Shown here piece after piece: positions 11,014-20,229 of a stretch of 64,000 nucleotides of DNA (position 1 is the stretch's first letter; each line of letters starts with the position of its first letter). A model generated the notes under the pieces. That model worked only from the letters and a program-made list of their open reading frames with translations. It did not search any database and had not been told where the DNA came from. The stretch spans positions 1 through 64,000 of the forward strand of contig NZ_SELT01000017.1 in NCBI RefSeq assembly GCF_004361065.1, read 5' to 3'. Origin of the DNA: Cognatilysobacter terrigena. GTDB lineage: Bacteria > Pseudomonadota > Gammaproteobacteria > Xanthomonadales > Xanthomonadaceae. Both the position numbers and the translations under genes were made by a program.

Positions 11014-11934
11014 ATGCCGCGTGTCTTGGCCGCCCTTCTCTACGCCCTCGCCGTCGTCGTCGCCCGCCTGCCCTGGCGTTGGCTGGGCGCGCTCGGCGAC
11101 GCCATCGCCGCCCGCGCCGTCCGCCGAGGCAGCCGCGAATCGCGCATCACCCTGCGCAACCTCGAGCTGATCCAGCCGGACGCGACGCCCGCGCAACGCG
11201 AGTCGCTGCGTCGCGACGTGCTGCGCGTCACCGCGCGCCAGGCGCTGGAGACGCTGCGGTTCTGGACGCGTCCGCATGCGCGCAACCTCGAGGACATCGT
11301 CGAGCACCGCGGCGCGGAACGCCTCGACGCCGCGATCGCCGCGGGACGGGGCGTCATCGTCGTCGCGCCCCATTACGGCAACTGGGAGCTGCTCAACCAG
11401 TGGCTCGCCTCGCGCACGCCACTCGCCATCCTCTACGCGCCGCCGGAATCCGCAGTGGGCGACGCCTTCCTGCAGCGCGTCCGCGCCGCGCACGGCGACG
11501 CGTCGCGCGTCACCCAGATCCGCGCCGAGGCCGCCGGCGCGCGCCAATTGTTCAAGTGGCTGCAGGGCGGTGGCGTGGTCGGCATCCTCCCCGACCAGCA
11601 GCCCAAGCAGGGCGACGGCGAATTCGCGCCGTTCTTCGGTCGCCCCGCGCTGACGATGAGCCTGCTCGGCCGCCTCGCCTCGCGCACCGGCGCGGCGGTC
11701 CTCATCGCGTGGTGCGAGCGCATCGGCGAGGACGCACGCGGCCCGCGCTTCGCGCTGCACGTGGAGCCGGTCGACGCCGCCGTCGCCGATCGCGACATCG
11801 CGACGTCGGTCGCCGCGCTCAATGGCGCGATCGAGCAGGTGGCACGTCGCGATCTCGCGCAGTATCAATGGACGTACAAACGCTTTTCGATACAGCCCGA
11901 CGGAACCAACCCGTACTGGCCGGACTGCTACTGA
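11014..11934 (+). CDS. Lipid A acyltransferase, LpxL/HtrB family
   Basis: The 306-residue protein belongs to the lysophospholipid acyltransferase-like LpxL/LpxM family that adds secondary acyl chains to lipid A at the inner membrane. The catalytic HX4E motif is HYGNWE, with H120 and E125; a hydrophobic anchor lies at residues 1-20. The block GILPDQQPKQGDGEF around residues 190-204 is typical of the family. Whether it transfers laurate, myristate or another chain cannot be told. A small lipoprotein gene follows after 14 bp and may share its transcript. It is divergent from dtd. Confidence 0.92.
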   Translation: MPRVLAALLYALAVVVARLPWRWLGALGDAIAARAVRRGSRESRITLRNLELIQPDATPAQRESLRRDVLRVTARQALETLRFWTRPHARNLEDIVEHRGAERLDAAIAAGRGVIVVAPHYGNWELLNQWLASRTPLAILYAPPESAVGDAFLQRVRAAHGDASRVTQIRAEAAGARQLFKWLQGGGVVGILPDQQPKQGDGEFAPFFGRPALTMSLLGRLASRTGAAVLIAWCERIGEDARGPRFALHVEPVDAAVADRDIATSVAALNGAIEQVARRDLAQYQWTYKRFSIQPDGTNPYWPDCY

Positions 11935-11948
11935 CGAAGGGGAACGAC

Positions 11949-12257
11949 ATGCGGACGATGTGGGGATCGGCCGTGCTCGCACTGGCGCTCACCGGTTGCG
12001 GCGCCGTCGACACGATGAAGGAGGGCTTCGCCCACGCGGGCGAAGTGGCATCGGATCTCGAGAAATCCGTCGGTCGGCGGCCGCAGGTCGGCTTCAACTG
12101 GACCAACGGATCCCTCGCGAGCGTCACCGTGGTGTTCGACGGCATTCCGCCCGGCGCGAGCAACGAACGCATCGCTCGATTGAGCCGCGACGCCATCGCC
12201 GCGCACTTCAAGCAGGCGCCGCGCAGCGTGACGATCAGCTACGTACTCAGCGAGTGA
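11949..12257 (+). CDS. Small predicted lipoprotein, unknown function
   Basis: The 102-residue precursor has a short signal peptide ending in the lipobox LTGC, so C17 would be lipidated after cleavage by LspA; the following residue is Gly, not Asp, which suggests transport to the outer membrane by Lol. The mature part is soluble, with a predicted alpha-helical segment and then a beta-rich domain (TVVFDGIPPGAS...). An AAGGGG ribosome-binding site precedes the ATG. It follows the acyltransferase gene closely and its end overlaps the convergent glycosyltransferase by 11 nt. No known family is recognised. Confidence 0.8.
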   Translation: MRTMWGSAVLALALTGCGAVDTMKEGFAHAGEVASDLEKSVGRRPQVGFNWTNGSLASVTVVFDGIPPGASNERIARLSRDAIAAHFKQAPRSVTISYVLSE

Positions 12258-13371
12258 CGCCTGCTTCGGCGGCGACGTCGCGCAGCATCGCCTCGTAGTT
12301 CGCCGCCATGCGCTCGCGGCTGTAGCGCGTGAGGGCCGCGGCACGCGCCGCGGCCCCGAGTCGCGCGGCTTCGGCGTCGTCGCGCAGCAAGTGCTCGATG
12401 GCATCCGCGAGCGCGACCGGATCATTCTCCGGCACGATGCGTCCGTCGACACCGTCGTTGAGTGTCTCGCGCACACCGGGCACGGCGCTTCCGATCACCG
12501 CGCATCCCGCGGCCATGCCCTCGATCAACGCGAGCGGCATGCCTTCGTAATGCGTCGACAGCACGCACAGGCGATGGCGCATCAGCAGCGATGGAACGTC
12601 GCGATGCAGGCCGAGGAACTGCACCTGGTCACCGAGTCCCAGCTCGCGCGCCAGCTTCTCGACCGGCTCGCGATGCACAGGCTTGCCCGCGCCCGCGAAC
12701 ATCACCGGCGGTGCAAGGCCGCGCTCGCGCAGGATCGCCACGGCACGCACCAGCGTCGCGTGATCCTTCTGCTTGGAAAACCGCGCGACCATCACGATGC
12801 CCGGCACGCGCGCCTGCACCGGCAGCATGTCGGTGCGCACGAACGGCGTCACGCGAATGCCGTTCGGAATGGCAATGGTGCGATCGGCCGGCATGCCCAT
12901 GTCGAGCAGCACCTGCCGCACGCCTTCCGAGCAGCCGACGATGCGGGCGGTACGTTGCGCGAGCCAGCGCGTCTGTCGACGACGCCATGCGGTGTAGCGC
13001 TCGCGCGTGTTGTGCTCGACGTGCACGAGCGCCGGTACTTTCGCGAGCAGGCCGGCATAGCGGCCCCAGAGATGTTCCGAGAACCCGTGTGCGACCAGCA
13101 CGTCGGGCTGCCAGCGTCGACACAGCCGCACGAGCGAGAGGATCGTCGCGATGTGCGTCGCGCCAGTGACGACTTCCAGCGGCACGCCGGCGTCGCGCAG
13201 TTCTTCGATGCGCGCGGGATCGGTGCGGCGCTTGCGACGAAGCACCAGCAGCGGCTCGATCGCCCCGCCCGCGCGATGCGCATTCACCAGCGCGATGGCG
13301 ACCTGCGTCGCGCCGCCGGAGAACCCGCCGGTGACGAAATGAATGACGCGCAGGGGTCGATCGCCGGCCAT
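12247..13371 (-). CDS. Glycosyltransferase family 4
   Basis: This 374-residue GT-B enzyme has a glycine-rich N-terminal donor-cleft loop (FVTGGFSGGATQ) and the GT4 nucleotide-sugar site toward the C terminus: MVARFSKQKDH, then STHYEGMPLALIEGMAAGCAVIG-type residues with the EX7E pattern. It probably adds a sugar to a cell-surface polysaccharide or lipopolysaccharide core using a nucleotide-sugar donor. ATG at 13371 has a strong AAGGAG site six bases upstream. It is divergent from a family 2 glycosyltransferase, so both likely serve the same envelope pathway. Acceptor and donor are unknown. Confidence 0.92.
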   Translation of the reverse strand: MAGDRPLRVIHFVTGGFSGGATQVAIALVNAHRAGGAIEPLLVLRRKRRTDPARIEELRDAGVPLEVVTGATHIATILSLVRLCRRWQPDVLVAHGFSEHLWGRYAGLLAKVPALVHVEHNTRERYTAWRRRQTRWLAQRTARIVGCSEGVRQVLLDMGMPADRTIAIPNGIRVTPFVRTDMLPVQARVPGIVMVARFSKQKDHATLVRAVAILRERGLAPPVMFAGAGKPVHREPVEKLARELGLGDQVQFLGLHRDVPSLLMRHRLCVLSTHYEGMPLALIEGMAAGCAVIGSAVPGVRETLNDGVDGRIVPENDPVALADAIEHLLRDDAEAARLGAAARAAALTRYSRERMAANYEAMLRDVAAEAGVTR

Positions 13372-13450
13372 CGGAGCTCCTTGGTGCGCACAGCGTAAAG
13401 CGCGACGCAGCGGCCGCCTATACTCGCAGCGTCTCCGCTGACGATCCCCC

Positions 13451-14215
13451 ATGCCCGCACCGCTGCCCCTCTCCGGCGTCGTCATCACGCTCAACGAGGC
13501 CGACCGCATCGGTCGCTGCATCGCGTCGATGCGCGAGGTCTGCGACGAGATCATCGTGCTCGATTCGGGCTCGACCGACGAGACAGTCTCCATCGCACGC
13601 AGCCTCGGCGCGCGCGTCAAGCATCGCGACTGGGACGGTTTTGCACGCCAGAAGAACGCAGCGATCGAACGCGCGCGGCATCCGTGGGTGCTTCTGCTCG
13701 ACGCCGACGAATGGCTGGAACCCGTGGCGCGAGACGAAATTCGCAAGCTGTTCGCCAGCAATATCGAGTCCGCCGACTGCTGGCTCCTGCAACGCCGCAC
13801 GCACTTCCTCGGCCACGCGATGCGTGCCGGCAGCTTCGCCCGCGAACCCGTGCATCGTCTGTTCCGTCAGGCCATGCGCCATGGCGACGTGCCCGTGCAC
13901 GAATATCTCGACGTCGACGGGTGGAATGTCCGGCTGTCGTCGATTGCGCTGGAGCATGACACTGCGCGCAGCGAGGACGAGTACTCGGCGAAGTTGCAGC
14001 GCTATGCGCGGCTGTGGGCGGATGCGCGCGCGACGCGTGGGAAGCGCCCGTCGGCATTACGTGGCCCGGCCGCCGGTGCGGCGTATCTATTGAAGAACCT
14101 GGTGCTGCGCGGCGGCTTCGTCGATGGGCACGCCGGATGGCGCTTCCATCGTCTGCATGCGCGCTATTCCGTGCTCAAGTACCGCCTGCTTCGGGAACGG
14201 CTGCGGCCGGGCTGA
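13451..14215 (+). CDS. Glycosyltransferase family 2, LPS-core type
   Basis: The 254-residue GT-A protein resembles the WaaE/KdtX-like lipopolysaccharide core beta-glucosyltransferases. It has the N-terminal VVITLNEADRIGRC donor-binding segment, a central DSGSTDET motif and the metal-binding LLLDADEWL (DXD). The C-terminal basic region may contact the membrane. A TATACT hexamer at 13419-13424 is a possible -10 element. The final 41 nt overlap the convergent membrane glycosyltransferase gene. The acceptor is unknown. Confidence 0.92.
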   Translation: MPAPLPLSGVVITLNEADRIGRCIASMREVCDEIIVLDSGSTDETVSIARSLGARVKHRDWDGFARQKNAAIERARHPWVLLLDADEWLEPVARDEIRKLFASNIESADCWLLQRRTHFLGHAMRAGSFAREPVHRLFRQAMRHGDVPVHEYLDVDGWNVRLSSIALEHDTARSEDEYSAKLQRYARLWADARATRGKRPSALRGPAAGAAYLLKNLVLRGGFVDGHAGWRFHRLHARYSVLKYRLLRERLRPG

Positions 14216-15887
14216 CCACCGGCTTCGCGGCGCATCGCGCGGCGGCGTCCGACGGCACCAGCCACCACTCGCGACGATTGCTGTGGCCGACGAACGTGGC
14301 GCGGGCGCGGTCGATGCACGACGCCAGAGCGTCGTCTTCGAGGAGGATCCACCGGCGCGACGGCGCCTCGCGTTGCCAGACCAGTGCATCGCGTAGCTGC
14401 AGCGCGGGATCGCGCACGAAGCCGAATGTGCGCGCCGGCCGATCGGCCATCAGCAGGTTCTGTTCCTTCCACGCGACGAGCGCGAATTCGTCGGTCGGCC
14501 CGACGATGTGCGCGGCGCGTTGCATGAGGCCGCGCGCGGAGCTGGCGTCGTTGAGCAGGGGTTGCGCGGCGAGGCCGACCAGCAGCCAGAGTCCGGTGAG
14601 CGTGCCGAGGAGTGCGGCGACGCCACGACGTACGCCGAACGCGAACACCATTGCCGCCCCCCAGGCGGCGATCGCAAGCATCATGCGACCTAGCGCGTCG
14701 GCGCCGCCGACCATGCCACGCGCCTCGTCCAGACGCTGCTCGAAGCCCGGATGACCGAACACGACCATCGCCCCGGCGATGCCGAGCAGCAACGTCAGCG
14801 CTGTCGCCAGGCCGAATGCGAGACGCCGGGCATTCGGCTGTTCGATCGCCGCCGGCAACCACGCGCCGAGCGCGAGGCAGAACATCGGCAGCGCCGGCAG
14901 GATGTAGACCTCGCGCTTGCCTGCGCTGAGGCTGAAGAACACGACGACCAGCGCCACCCATGTCAGCAGCAACGCGAGCCGGCCGTCGCGTGCACGCCAT
15001 GCATCGCGCCAACCGCTCCACACCCACGGCAGCGCCAGCCATGCGGGCAGCCACTGCGTGAGGATGACGACGGGGAAATACCAGACCGGCTGGATGTGAT
15101 GGGACGGATCGACGTAGCGCTTGGCCGTCTGCCGCAACAGGATGTTGTCGGCGTAATCGTGCAGCGCAGGGTCCGTGCTGTGTTCCACCGCCCAGAGCAT
15201 CGGCCCGAGCCACACGGCGATCGGCAGCACCAGCAGCACCGGGCCGAGCCAGGTCGCAGGACGTCGCCACCCCTGCGCACCGATCGACGCCCAGCCGCGT
15301 GCATGCAGCACCGCGGCGGGAATCAGAACGAGCAGCGCGATCACGCCGACGCCCTTCGTGATCACGCCCAGGCCGGCGGCGAACCAGCCGAGGTACCACA
15401 TGCGCAGGTCCGGCCCGCGCACGAGGTGGCGCACGAGGCCGTACACCGACAGCGTCACCCAGAACACGAGCAGCGGGTCGATCTGCGCGCGGCGCGCCTG
15501 GAACGTAAACGCGAAGGTGAAGAGCAGTGCCCATGCGGCGTACGCGCCGGCGCGACGGTCGTACAGACGCGCACCGAGATCGCGCAGCAGCGCGAGCGTG
15601 CCGAGCGAGGCGAGCAACGACGGCAGCAAAAACGCGACGCGCAGGTTGCCGACCACCGTCAGCGCGATCGCCTGCAGCCACATGAAGAGCGGCGGCTTGT
15701 CGGCGTAGAGCTCGTTGCCACGCATCGGGAACAGCCACTGATGGCTGTCGACCATCTGTTTCGCGACGAGCGCGAAACGCGGCTCGTCTGCCGGCCACGG
15801 ATCGCGCAGGCCGAGCCCGGCGCCGAGTACGAGCAGGGCGACGAGCCAGAACAGCCAGCGTTCGCGGGATTCGGCAGTCTTGAGCAT
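14175..15887 (-). CDS. Membrane glycosyltransferase of the ArnT/PMT type (GT39/GT83)
   Basis: This 570-residue polytopic protein has about twelve membrane helices and the GT-C signature near the N terminus: an acidic pair in the first periplasmic loop (DPWPADEPRF, residues 28-37) followed by YADKPPLFMWLQA. Enzymes of this fold move a sugar from a polyprenyl-phosphate carrier to lipid A or protein on the periplasmic side; ArnT adds aminoarabinose to lipid A. The substrate here is not clear. The start codon lies 34 bp past the end of rsmB on the same strand. Its 3' end overlaps the GT2 gene by 41 nt in antiparallel orientation. Confidence 0.88.
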   Translation of the reverse strand: MLKTAESRERWLFWLVALLVLGAGLGLRDPWPADEPRFALVAKQMVDSHQWLFPMRGNELYADKPPLFMWLQAIALTVVGNLRVAFLLPSLLASLGTLALLRDLGARLYDRRAGAYAAWALLFTFAFTFQARRAQIDPLLVFWVTLSVYGLVRHLVRGPDLRMWYLGWFAAGLGVITKGVGVIALLVLIPAAVLHARGWASIGAQGWRRPATWLGPVLLVLPIAVWLGPMLWAVEHSTDPALHDYADNILLRQTAKRYVDPSHHIQPVWYFPVVILTQWLPAWLALPWVWSGWRDAWRARDGRLALLLTWVALVVVFFSLSAGKREVYILPALPMFCLALGAWLPAAIEQPNARRLAFGLATALTLLLGIAGAMVVFGHPGFEQRLDEARGMVGGADALGRMMLAIAAWGAAMVFAFGVRRGVAALLGTLTGLWLLVGLAAQPLLNDASSARGLMQRAAHIVGPTDEFALVAWKEQNLLMADRPARTFGFVRDPALQLRDALVWQREAPSRRWILLEDDALASCIDRARATFVGHSNRREWWLVPSDAAARCAAKPVVSPAAAVPEAGGT

Positions 15888-15921
15888 CCGCCGATGATAC
15901 GGGCGGCGCGGCTGCGCGCCG

Positions 15922-17241
15922 TCAGCGTTTGACGAGGCGCGCGTAGAAGAAGCCGTCGCGACCGCGCTCGCCCGGCAGCACCTGCCGACCGACGCCGCTC
16001 TCGCGACCGAAGCGCGCATCCAGCGGCTCGGCGACAGCGTCCGGCGTGCGCGCGAGAAACGCGTCGACCTGGCGCTCGTTCTCGTCGCGCAGGATCGAGC
16101 AGGTGGCGTAGAGCAGCACGCCGCCGGGCGCCACGGTCGTCCACAACGCGTCGAGCAGCTTGGCCTGCAGCGCGACCAGCGCATCGAGATCGCTTTCGCG
16201 ACGGTGCAGCACGACGTCGGGCTGGCGGCGGACGATGCCGGTCGCGGAGCACGGTGCGTCGAGCAGCACGGCATCGAACGGCGTGCCGTCCCACCACGTG
16301 GCGACGTCCGCTGCGTCCGCGGCAATCAGCCGCGCGCGATCGCCGAAGCCGAGCCGATTCATAGCCTTCTCGACCTGCGCGAGACGCGCGGCGTCGACAT
16401 CGATCGCGGTCATTGCGAGCGACGGATCGCGCTCGAGCAGGTGCGTGGTCTTGCCGCCAGGTGCAGCGCAGGCATCGAGCGCGCGCGCACCGCTCTTTGG
16501 CGCGAGCGCGTCCGCGACCGCCTGCGCCGAGGCGTCCTGGACGGTGACGAGGCCGTCGTCGAAGCCCGGCAACGTCGACACGGGCACGGCATGTGCCAAG
16601 CGCAACGCGTCGGGCAGCACGTCGTCGGCGAGCGCTTCGATGCCGACTTCGGCGAGGCGCGCGAGGTAGTCGTCGCGCGTGATCCTTTGCCGATTGACGC
16701 GAAGCCACATCGGCGGCGCGTGCGTGCTCGCGTCGAAGATCGCGTCGACATCACCGGGCCAATCGGCTTCGATGCGCGCGCGCAGCCAGCCGGGCCAGTG
16801 TGCGCGTGCATCCGCCATCGGAACACCGTCGCGCTGCGCGCGGCGCAGCAGCGCATTCGCCAGGCCGGCGCGATGCGCCTGCCCACTTGCGCGCATCGCG
16901 TCGACCGTCGACGCCACCGCTGCGTGCGCCGGAAGCGCGAGTGGATCGAGCTGCGCGAGGCCGACCATCAGCAATGCCCGCACGGCGCCGTCGCGGCGTG
17001 GCAACGGTTTCGGCATCCATGCATCGAGCGCGGCCGCATAGCGCGACGGTGCGCGCAGCACCGCGAGCACGATGGCTTCGGTCAGCGCACGATCGCGCGG
17101 ATCGGCGAGCGTCGACAAGGCGGGGCCGAGTTCGGCACGCAGCGAACGATGACGATGCAGCACGGCGTCGAGCACACGCGCCGCCGCCAAGCGTGGCGCG
17201 ATGCCGGGCGCATTCGTCGACGCATGCTCGCGTGCGGCCAT
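15922..17241 (-). CDS. rsmB: 16S rRNA (cytosine-967-C5)-methyltransferase
   Basis: The 439-residue protein has an N-terminal NusB-like RNA-binding domain (about 15-140) and a C-terminal RsmB/NOP methyltransferase domain. Motif I is DACAAPGGKTTHLLE, and the two catalytic cysteines are visible in LLDAPCSATG and YATCSILRDEN. It methylates C967 of 16S rRNA with SAM. ATG at 17241 lies 10 bp after the fmt stop; a GTG two codons upstream (17247) is an alternative start. The fmt-rsmB order is the common gammaproteobacterial arrangement. Confidence 0.96.
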   Translation of the reverse strand: MAAREHASTNAPGIAPRLAAARVLDAVLHRHRSLRAELGPALSTLADPRDRALTEAIVLAVLRAPSRYAAALDAWMPKPLPRRDGAVRALLMVGLAQLDPLALPAHAAVASTVDAMRASGQAHRAGLANALLRRAQRDGVPMADARAHWPGWLRARIEADWPGDVDAIFDASTHAPPMWLRVNRQRITRDDYLARLAEVGIEALADDVLPDALRLAHAVPVSTLPGFDDGLVTVQDASAQAVADALAPKSGARALDACAAPGGKTTHLLERDPSLAMTAIDVDAARLAQVEKAMNRLGFGDRARLIAADAADVATWWDGTPFDAVLLDAPCSATGIVRRQPDVVLHRRESDLDALVALQAKLLDALWTTVAPGGVLLYATCSILRDENERQVDAFLARTPDAVAEPLDARFGRESGVGRQVLPGERGRDGFFYARLVKR

Positions 17242-17250
17242 CGGCACGCG

Positions 17251-18171
17251 TCAGGCGACGCGCAGGTCCTGCCGCGCGTTGAGGAAATCGGCGACGGTGA
17301 TCGCACGCCCGCCTTCGCGCTGCAGCACGCGCACGCGCAACGCGCCGTCGCCGCAGGCGATGTCGAGGCCCTCGCGACCCGCGCGCAGCAGCGTGCCGGG
17401 CGCGGCGTTCGACGTGTCGTCGATCGCGACGGCGCCGTGCACGCGCACGCGTTCGCCGGCGATCACGGCTTCGGCCATGGGCCACGGATTGAACGCGCGC
17501 ACCTTGTTCGCGAGGAAGCGCGCCGGCTGCGACCAGTCGAGGCGCGCTTCGCTCTTGTCGAGCTTGTGCGCGTAGGTGACGCCGACCCCCGGCTGCCGCT
17601 GCGGCACCGGACGGATGCCGGCACGCAACAGGCCGATGCCGTCACGCAGCACCTGTGCACCGAGTTCGGCAAGGCGATCGTGCAACTGGCCGCCGGTTTC
17701 GTCGGCGCCGATCGGCAGCGACTGCGACAGCAGCACCGGGCCGGTGTCGAGGCCCTTCTCCATCTGCATGAGGCAGATGCCGGTTTCCGTGTCGCCGGCT
17801 TCGATCGCACGCTGGATCGGCGCGGCGCCACGCCAGCGCGGCAGCAGCGAGGCATGCACGTTCCAGCATCCGTACTGCGGGATGTCGAGCACCGACTGCG
17901 GCAGGATCAGGCCGTAGGCGACGACGATCATCACGTCCGGCTGCAGCGCACGCAGCGCGTCCTTCGAGACCTGCGCCTTGAAGTTCTCCGGCTGCAGCAC
18001 CGGAATGCCGCGCAGGAGCGCTTCCTTCTTGACCGGCGACGGCGCGAGCCCGCGGCCGCGGCCCGCCGGACGATCGGGCTGCGTGTAGACCGCGACGACT
18101 TCGCCGCGCTGCGCGGCGGCGCGCAGGCAGGGAACGGCGAACTCGGGCGTGCCGGCGAAGACGATTCTCAT
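17251..18171 (-). CDS. fmt: Methionyl-tRNA formyltransferase
   Basis: This 306-residue enzyme formylates initiator Met-tRNA using 10-formyltetrahydrofolate. The N-terminal GTPEFA motif, the catalytic N104 and H106 in [16 protein letters not shown], and D142 in LDTG match the active site of the E. coli enzyme with identical spacing. The C-terminal OB-like tRNA-binding domain is complete. It is transcribed toward rsmB and is 136 bp downstream of def, the deformylase that removes the same formyl group. Confidence 0.98.
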   Translation of the reverse strand: MRIVFAGTPEFAVPCLRAAAQRGEVVAVYTQPDRPAGRGRGLAPSPVKKEALLRGIPVLQPENFKAQVSKDALRALQPDVMIVVAYGLILPQSVLDIPQYGCWNVHASLLPRWRGAAPIQRAIEAGDTETGICLMQMEKGLDTGPVLLSQSLPIGADETGGQLHDRLAELGAQVLRDGIGLLRAGIRPVPQRQPGVGVTYAHKLDKSEARLDWSQPARFLANKVRAFNPWPMAEAVIAGERVRVHGAVAIDDTSNAAPGTLLRAGREGLDIACGDGALRVRVLQREGGRAITVADFLNARQDLRVA

Positions 18172-18307
18172 GCGGATCGGCGAAGTCGAAGGACGGCGGA
18201 GGATAGCGAGCGCCGCGCGACGGTCGCGCTACGGCGAATGTGCGCGTCGATGCGCGCGAACGAGTCCCGGTGCACGCCGCGGGTCAGCGCGACGCGGCCA
18301 TGCGTCG

Positions 18308-18814
18308 TCAGGCGCGCTTACGCTTGGCGAGCTTCTTGCGGACCATCTCGCGCTTGAGCGGCGACAGGTAGTCGACGAACAGCTTGCCGGCGAGGTGGTC
18401 CATCTCGTGCTGGATGCAGACCGCGAGCAGGCCATCGGCCTGCATCTCGAACGACTGGCCGTCGCGGCCGATCGCACGCACCTTGATGAGGTTCGCGCGG
18501 GTGACGTCGGCGAAGATGTCCGGCACCGACAGGCAGCCTTCCTGGTAGACCTGCTCGCCCTCGCGCTCGAGGATCTCCGGGTTCACGAACACGAGCGGTT
18601 GCGAGCGGTCCTCGGACACGTCGATCACCATGAAACGCTGGTGCACGTCGACCTGGCTGGCGGCGAGGCCGATGCCGGGCGCCTCGTACATGGTCTCGAA
18701 CATGTCGTCGAGGCGCTTCTGGAATGCGGGCGAGGTGACCTCGGCCGGCTCGACGGGCTTGGCGACCGTGCGAAGGCGGGGATCGGGGAATTCGAGGATG
18801 TCGAGAATGGCCAT
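18308..18814 (-). CDS. def: Peptide deformylase
   Basis: The 168-residue metalloenzyme removes the N-formyl group from new polypeptides. All three family motifs are present: GIGLAA (47-52), EGCLS with metal ligand C94, and QHEMDH with H136, catalytic E137 and H140. The lysine- and arginine-rich C-terminal tail fits ribosome association. It is divergent from the LysM gene across about 200 bp and precedes fmt in the same direction. The start gives the usual [16 protein letters not shown] terminus. Confidence 0.98.
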   Translation of the reverse strand: MAILDILEFPDPRLRTVAKPVEPAEVTSPAFQKRLDDMFETMYEAPGIGLAASQVDVHQRFMVIDVSEDRSQPLVFVNPEILEREGEQVYQEGCLSVPDIFADVTRANLIKVRAIGRDGQSFEMQADGLLAVCIQHEMDHLAGKLFVDYLSPLKREMVRKKLAKRKRA

Positions 18815-19017
18815 GGCGGAGTCCGGGGCGTCGCCGGCGGTTCGGGCGATCGCGGCGCGTTCATGAAATCGACGCGCGGGAAATGGGGGTCACCGTCACA
18901 ACCGCAGGACGGGAGCACATTCTACCGCCCTGCGGGCATTGCATCCGTCGAGGCGGCGTGGGCTATAGTGCCAGCGCCCTTCAAGGAAGGGGCTCCGCCT
19001 GCTGGGGAATCAGGTCC

Positions 19018-20154
19018 ATGGCCATGATGAAGACTTTCCGCGCGGTGGCTGCTGCCGCGCTGCTGACCGTTGCCGCCGCAGCTGTATCGGCGGACCATCC
19101 GGACACCTACACCGTCAAGCGCGGTGACACGCTCTGGGACATTGCCGGCCGCTTCCTCAAGAAGCCGTGGCTGTGGCCGGAGATCTGGCAGGCGAACCCG
19201 CAGATCCGCAACCCGCACCTGATCTATCCGGGTGACGTGATCTCGCTCGCCTATCTCGACCGCGTGGCCGTGCAGCCGGGTCCGCGCACCGAGGCGCCGC
19301 TCACCGGCGTGCCGCTGGCGGAAGTGGAGCCGTTCCTCAAGAACCTCCGTGTCGTCGACCGCGTCGACAACATGCCGTACGTGGTGGGCGTCGAGGAAGA
19401 TCACCTGCGCGCCGTCGGCCAGCAGGTCGTCTACATCACCGGCGTCGACGCGCAGCCCGGCCAGCGCTGGGCCGTGGTGCGCCCGACGGTGCGCTACACG
19501 CATCTCGACCGCACCGCCTGCTGCGACCTCATGCACAAGGACGACCTGGATTTCCGCGGCGATCACGTGATCGACTTCGAGAACTACTGGACGTCCGCCG
19601 TGCTGCCGGACAAGGGCAGCGAGGAGCTGGGTTACGAGCTGCGCCAGCTCGCCACGGGCACGGTCAGCCGCGCCGCCGGTGGTGGCGTCGACACCGCCAC
19701 GCTCGTGCTCGACGGCAACGGCCGGGAAGTGCGTGTCGGCGATCGCCTCATCCCGGTCGCGGCGCAGGAGTACGACCTGCAGTTCTTCCCGCACCCGCCG
19801 AAGGCGCAGTTCGAATACGGCCGTGCGCAGATCCTGGCGGTGGCCGATGAAATCAGCCACGGCGGTCCGCACGACGTGGTCGCACTGTCGGTCGGCGCGC
19901 GCGACGGCATCGACAACGGCACGGTGTTCTCGACCTGGCGCGTCGGCAGCCTGACGCCGGATCGCGTGCGCATGGGCGACGAACGCGATGCCGACACCAT
20001 CGCGCGCACCGACCACGTCCGCCTGCCGGACGAGTTCGCGAGCCACGTGATGGTGTTCCGCACGTTCGAGAAGGTCAGCTACGCGCTCGTCATGGACGGC
20101 ATCCGCCCGACCGCGGTCGGCCAGGAGCTGAAGCACCCGGACGCGACGCAGTAA
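19018..20154 (+). CDS. Exported LysM-domain protein
   Basis: The 378-residue precursor has a signal peptide (cleavage near AVSA-DH) and directly after it one LysM motif (YTVKRGDTLWDIAGRFL ... NPHLIYPGDVI), which binds peptidoglycan N-acetylglucosamine chains. The remaining 300 residues form an uncharacterised domain conserved in gammaproteobacterial LysM proteins encoded between def and dprA. It probably sits in the periplasm on the cell wall. Three in-frame ATG codons (19018, 19024, 19027) could start it; the first has AGG five bases upstream. A possible -10 (TATAGT) is at 18964-18969. Confidence 0.9.
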   Translation: MAMMKTFRAVAAAALLTVAAAAVSADHPDTYTVKRGDTLWDIAGRFLKKPWLWPEIWQANPQIRNPHLIYPGDVISLAYLDRVAVQPGPRTEAPLTGVPLAEVEPFLKNLRVVDRVDNMPYVVGVEEDHLRAVGQQVVYITGVDAQPGQRWAVVRPTVRYTHLDRTACCDLMHKDDLDFRGDHVIDFENYWTSAVLPDKGSEELGYELRQLATGTVSRAAGGGVDTATLVLDGNGREVRVGDRLIPVAAQEYDLQFFPHPPKAQFEYGRAQILAVADEISHGGPHDVVALSVGARDGIDNGTVFSTWRVGSLTPDRVRMGDERDADTIARTDHVRLPDEFASHVMVFRTFEKVSYALVMDGIRPTAVGQELKHPDATQ

Positions 20155-20181
20155 CGCTCGGACAAATCCGACAGTTCCACG

Positions 20182-20205
20182 CGACGGCGCCTGAGGGCGC
20201 CGTCG
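20182..20205 (+). terminator. Hairpin terminator after the LysM gene
   Basis: A 10-bp perfect stem (CGACGGCGCC / GGCGCCGTCG) with loop TGAG begins 28 bp past the LysM stop and is followed by TCGTTTCGG. The T run is short, so termination may be partial and dprA could receive read-through. Confidence 0.6.
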
Positions 20206-20229
20206 TCGTTTCGGCGCGACGCTGTGTCG

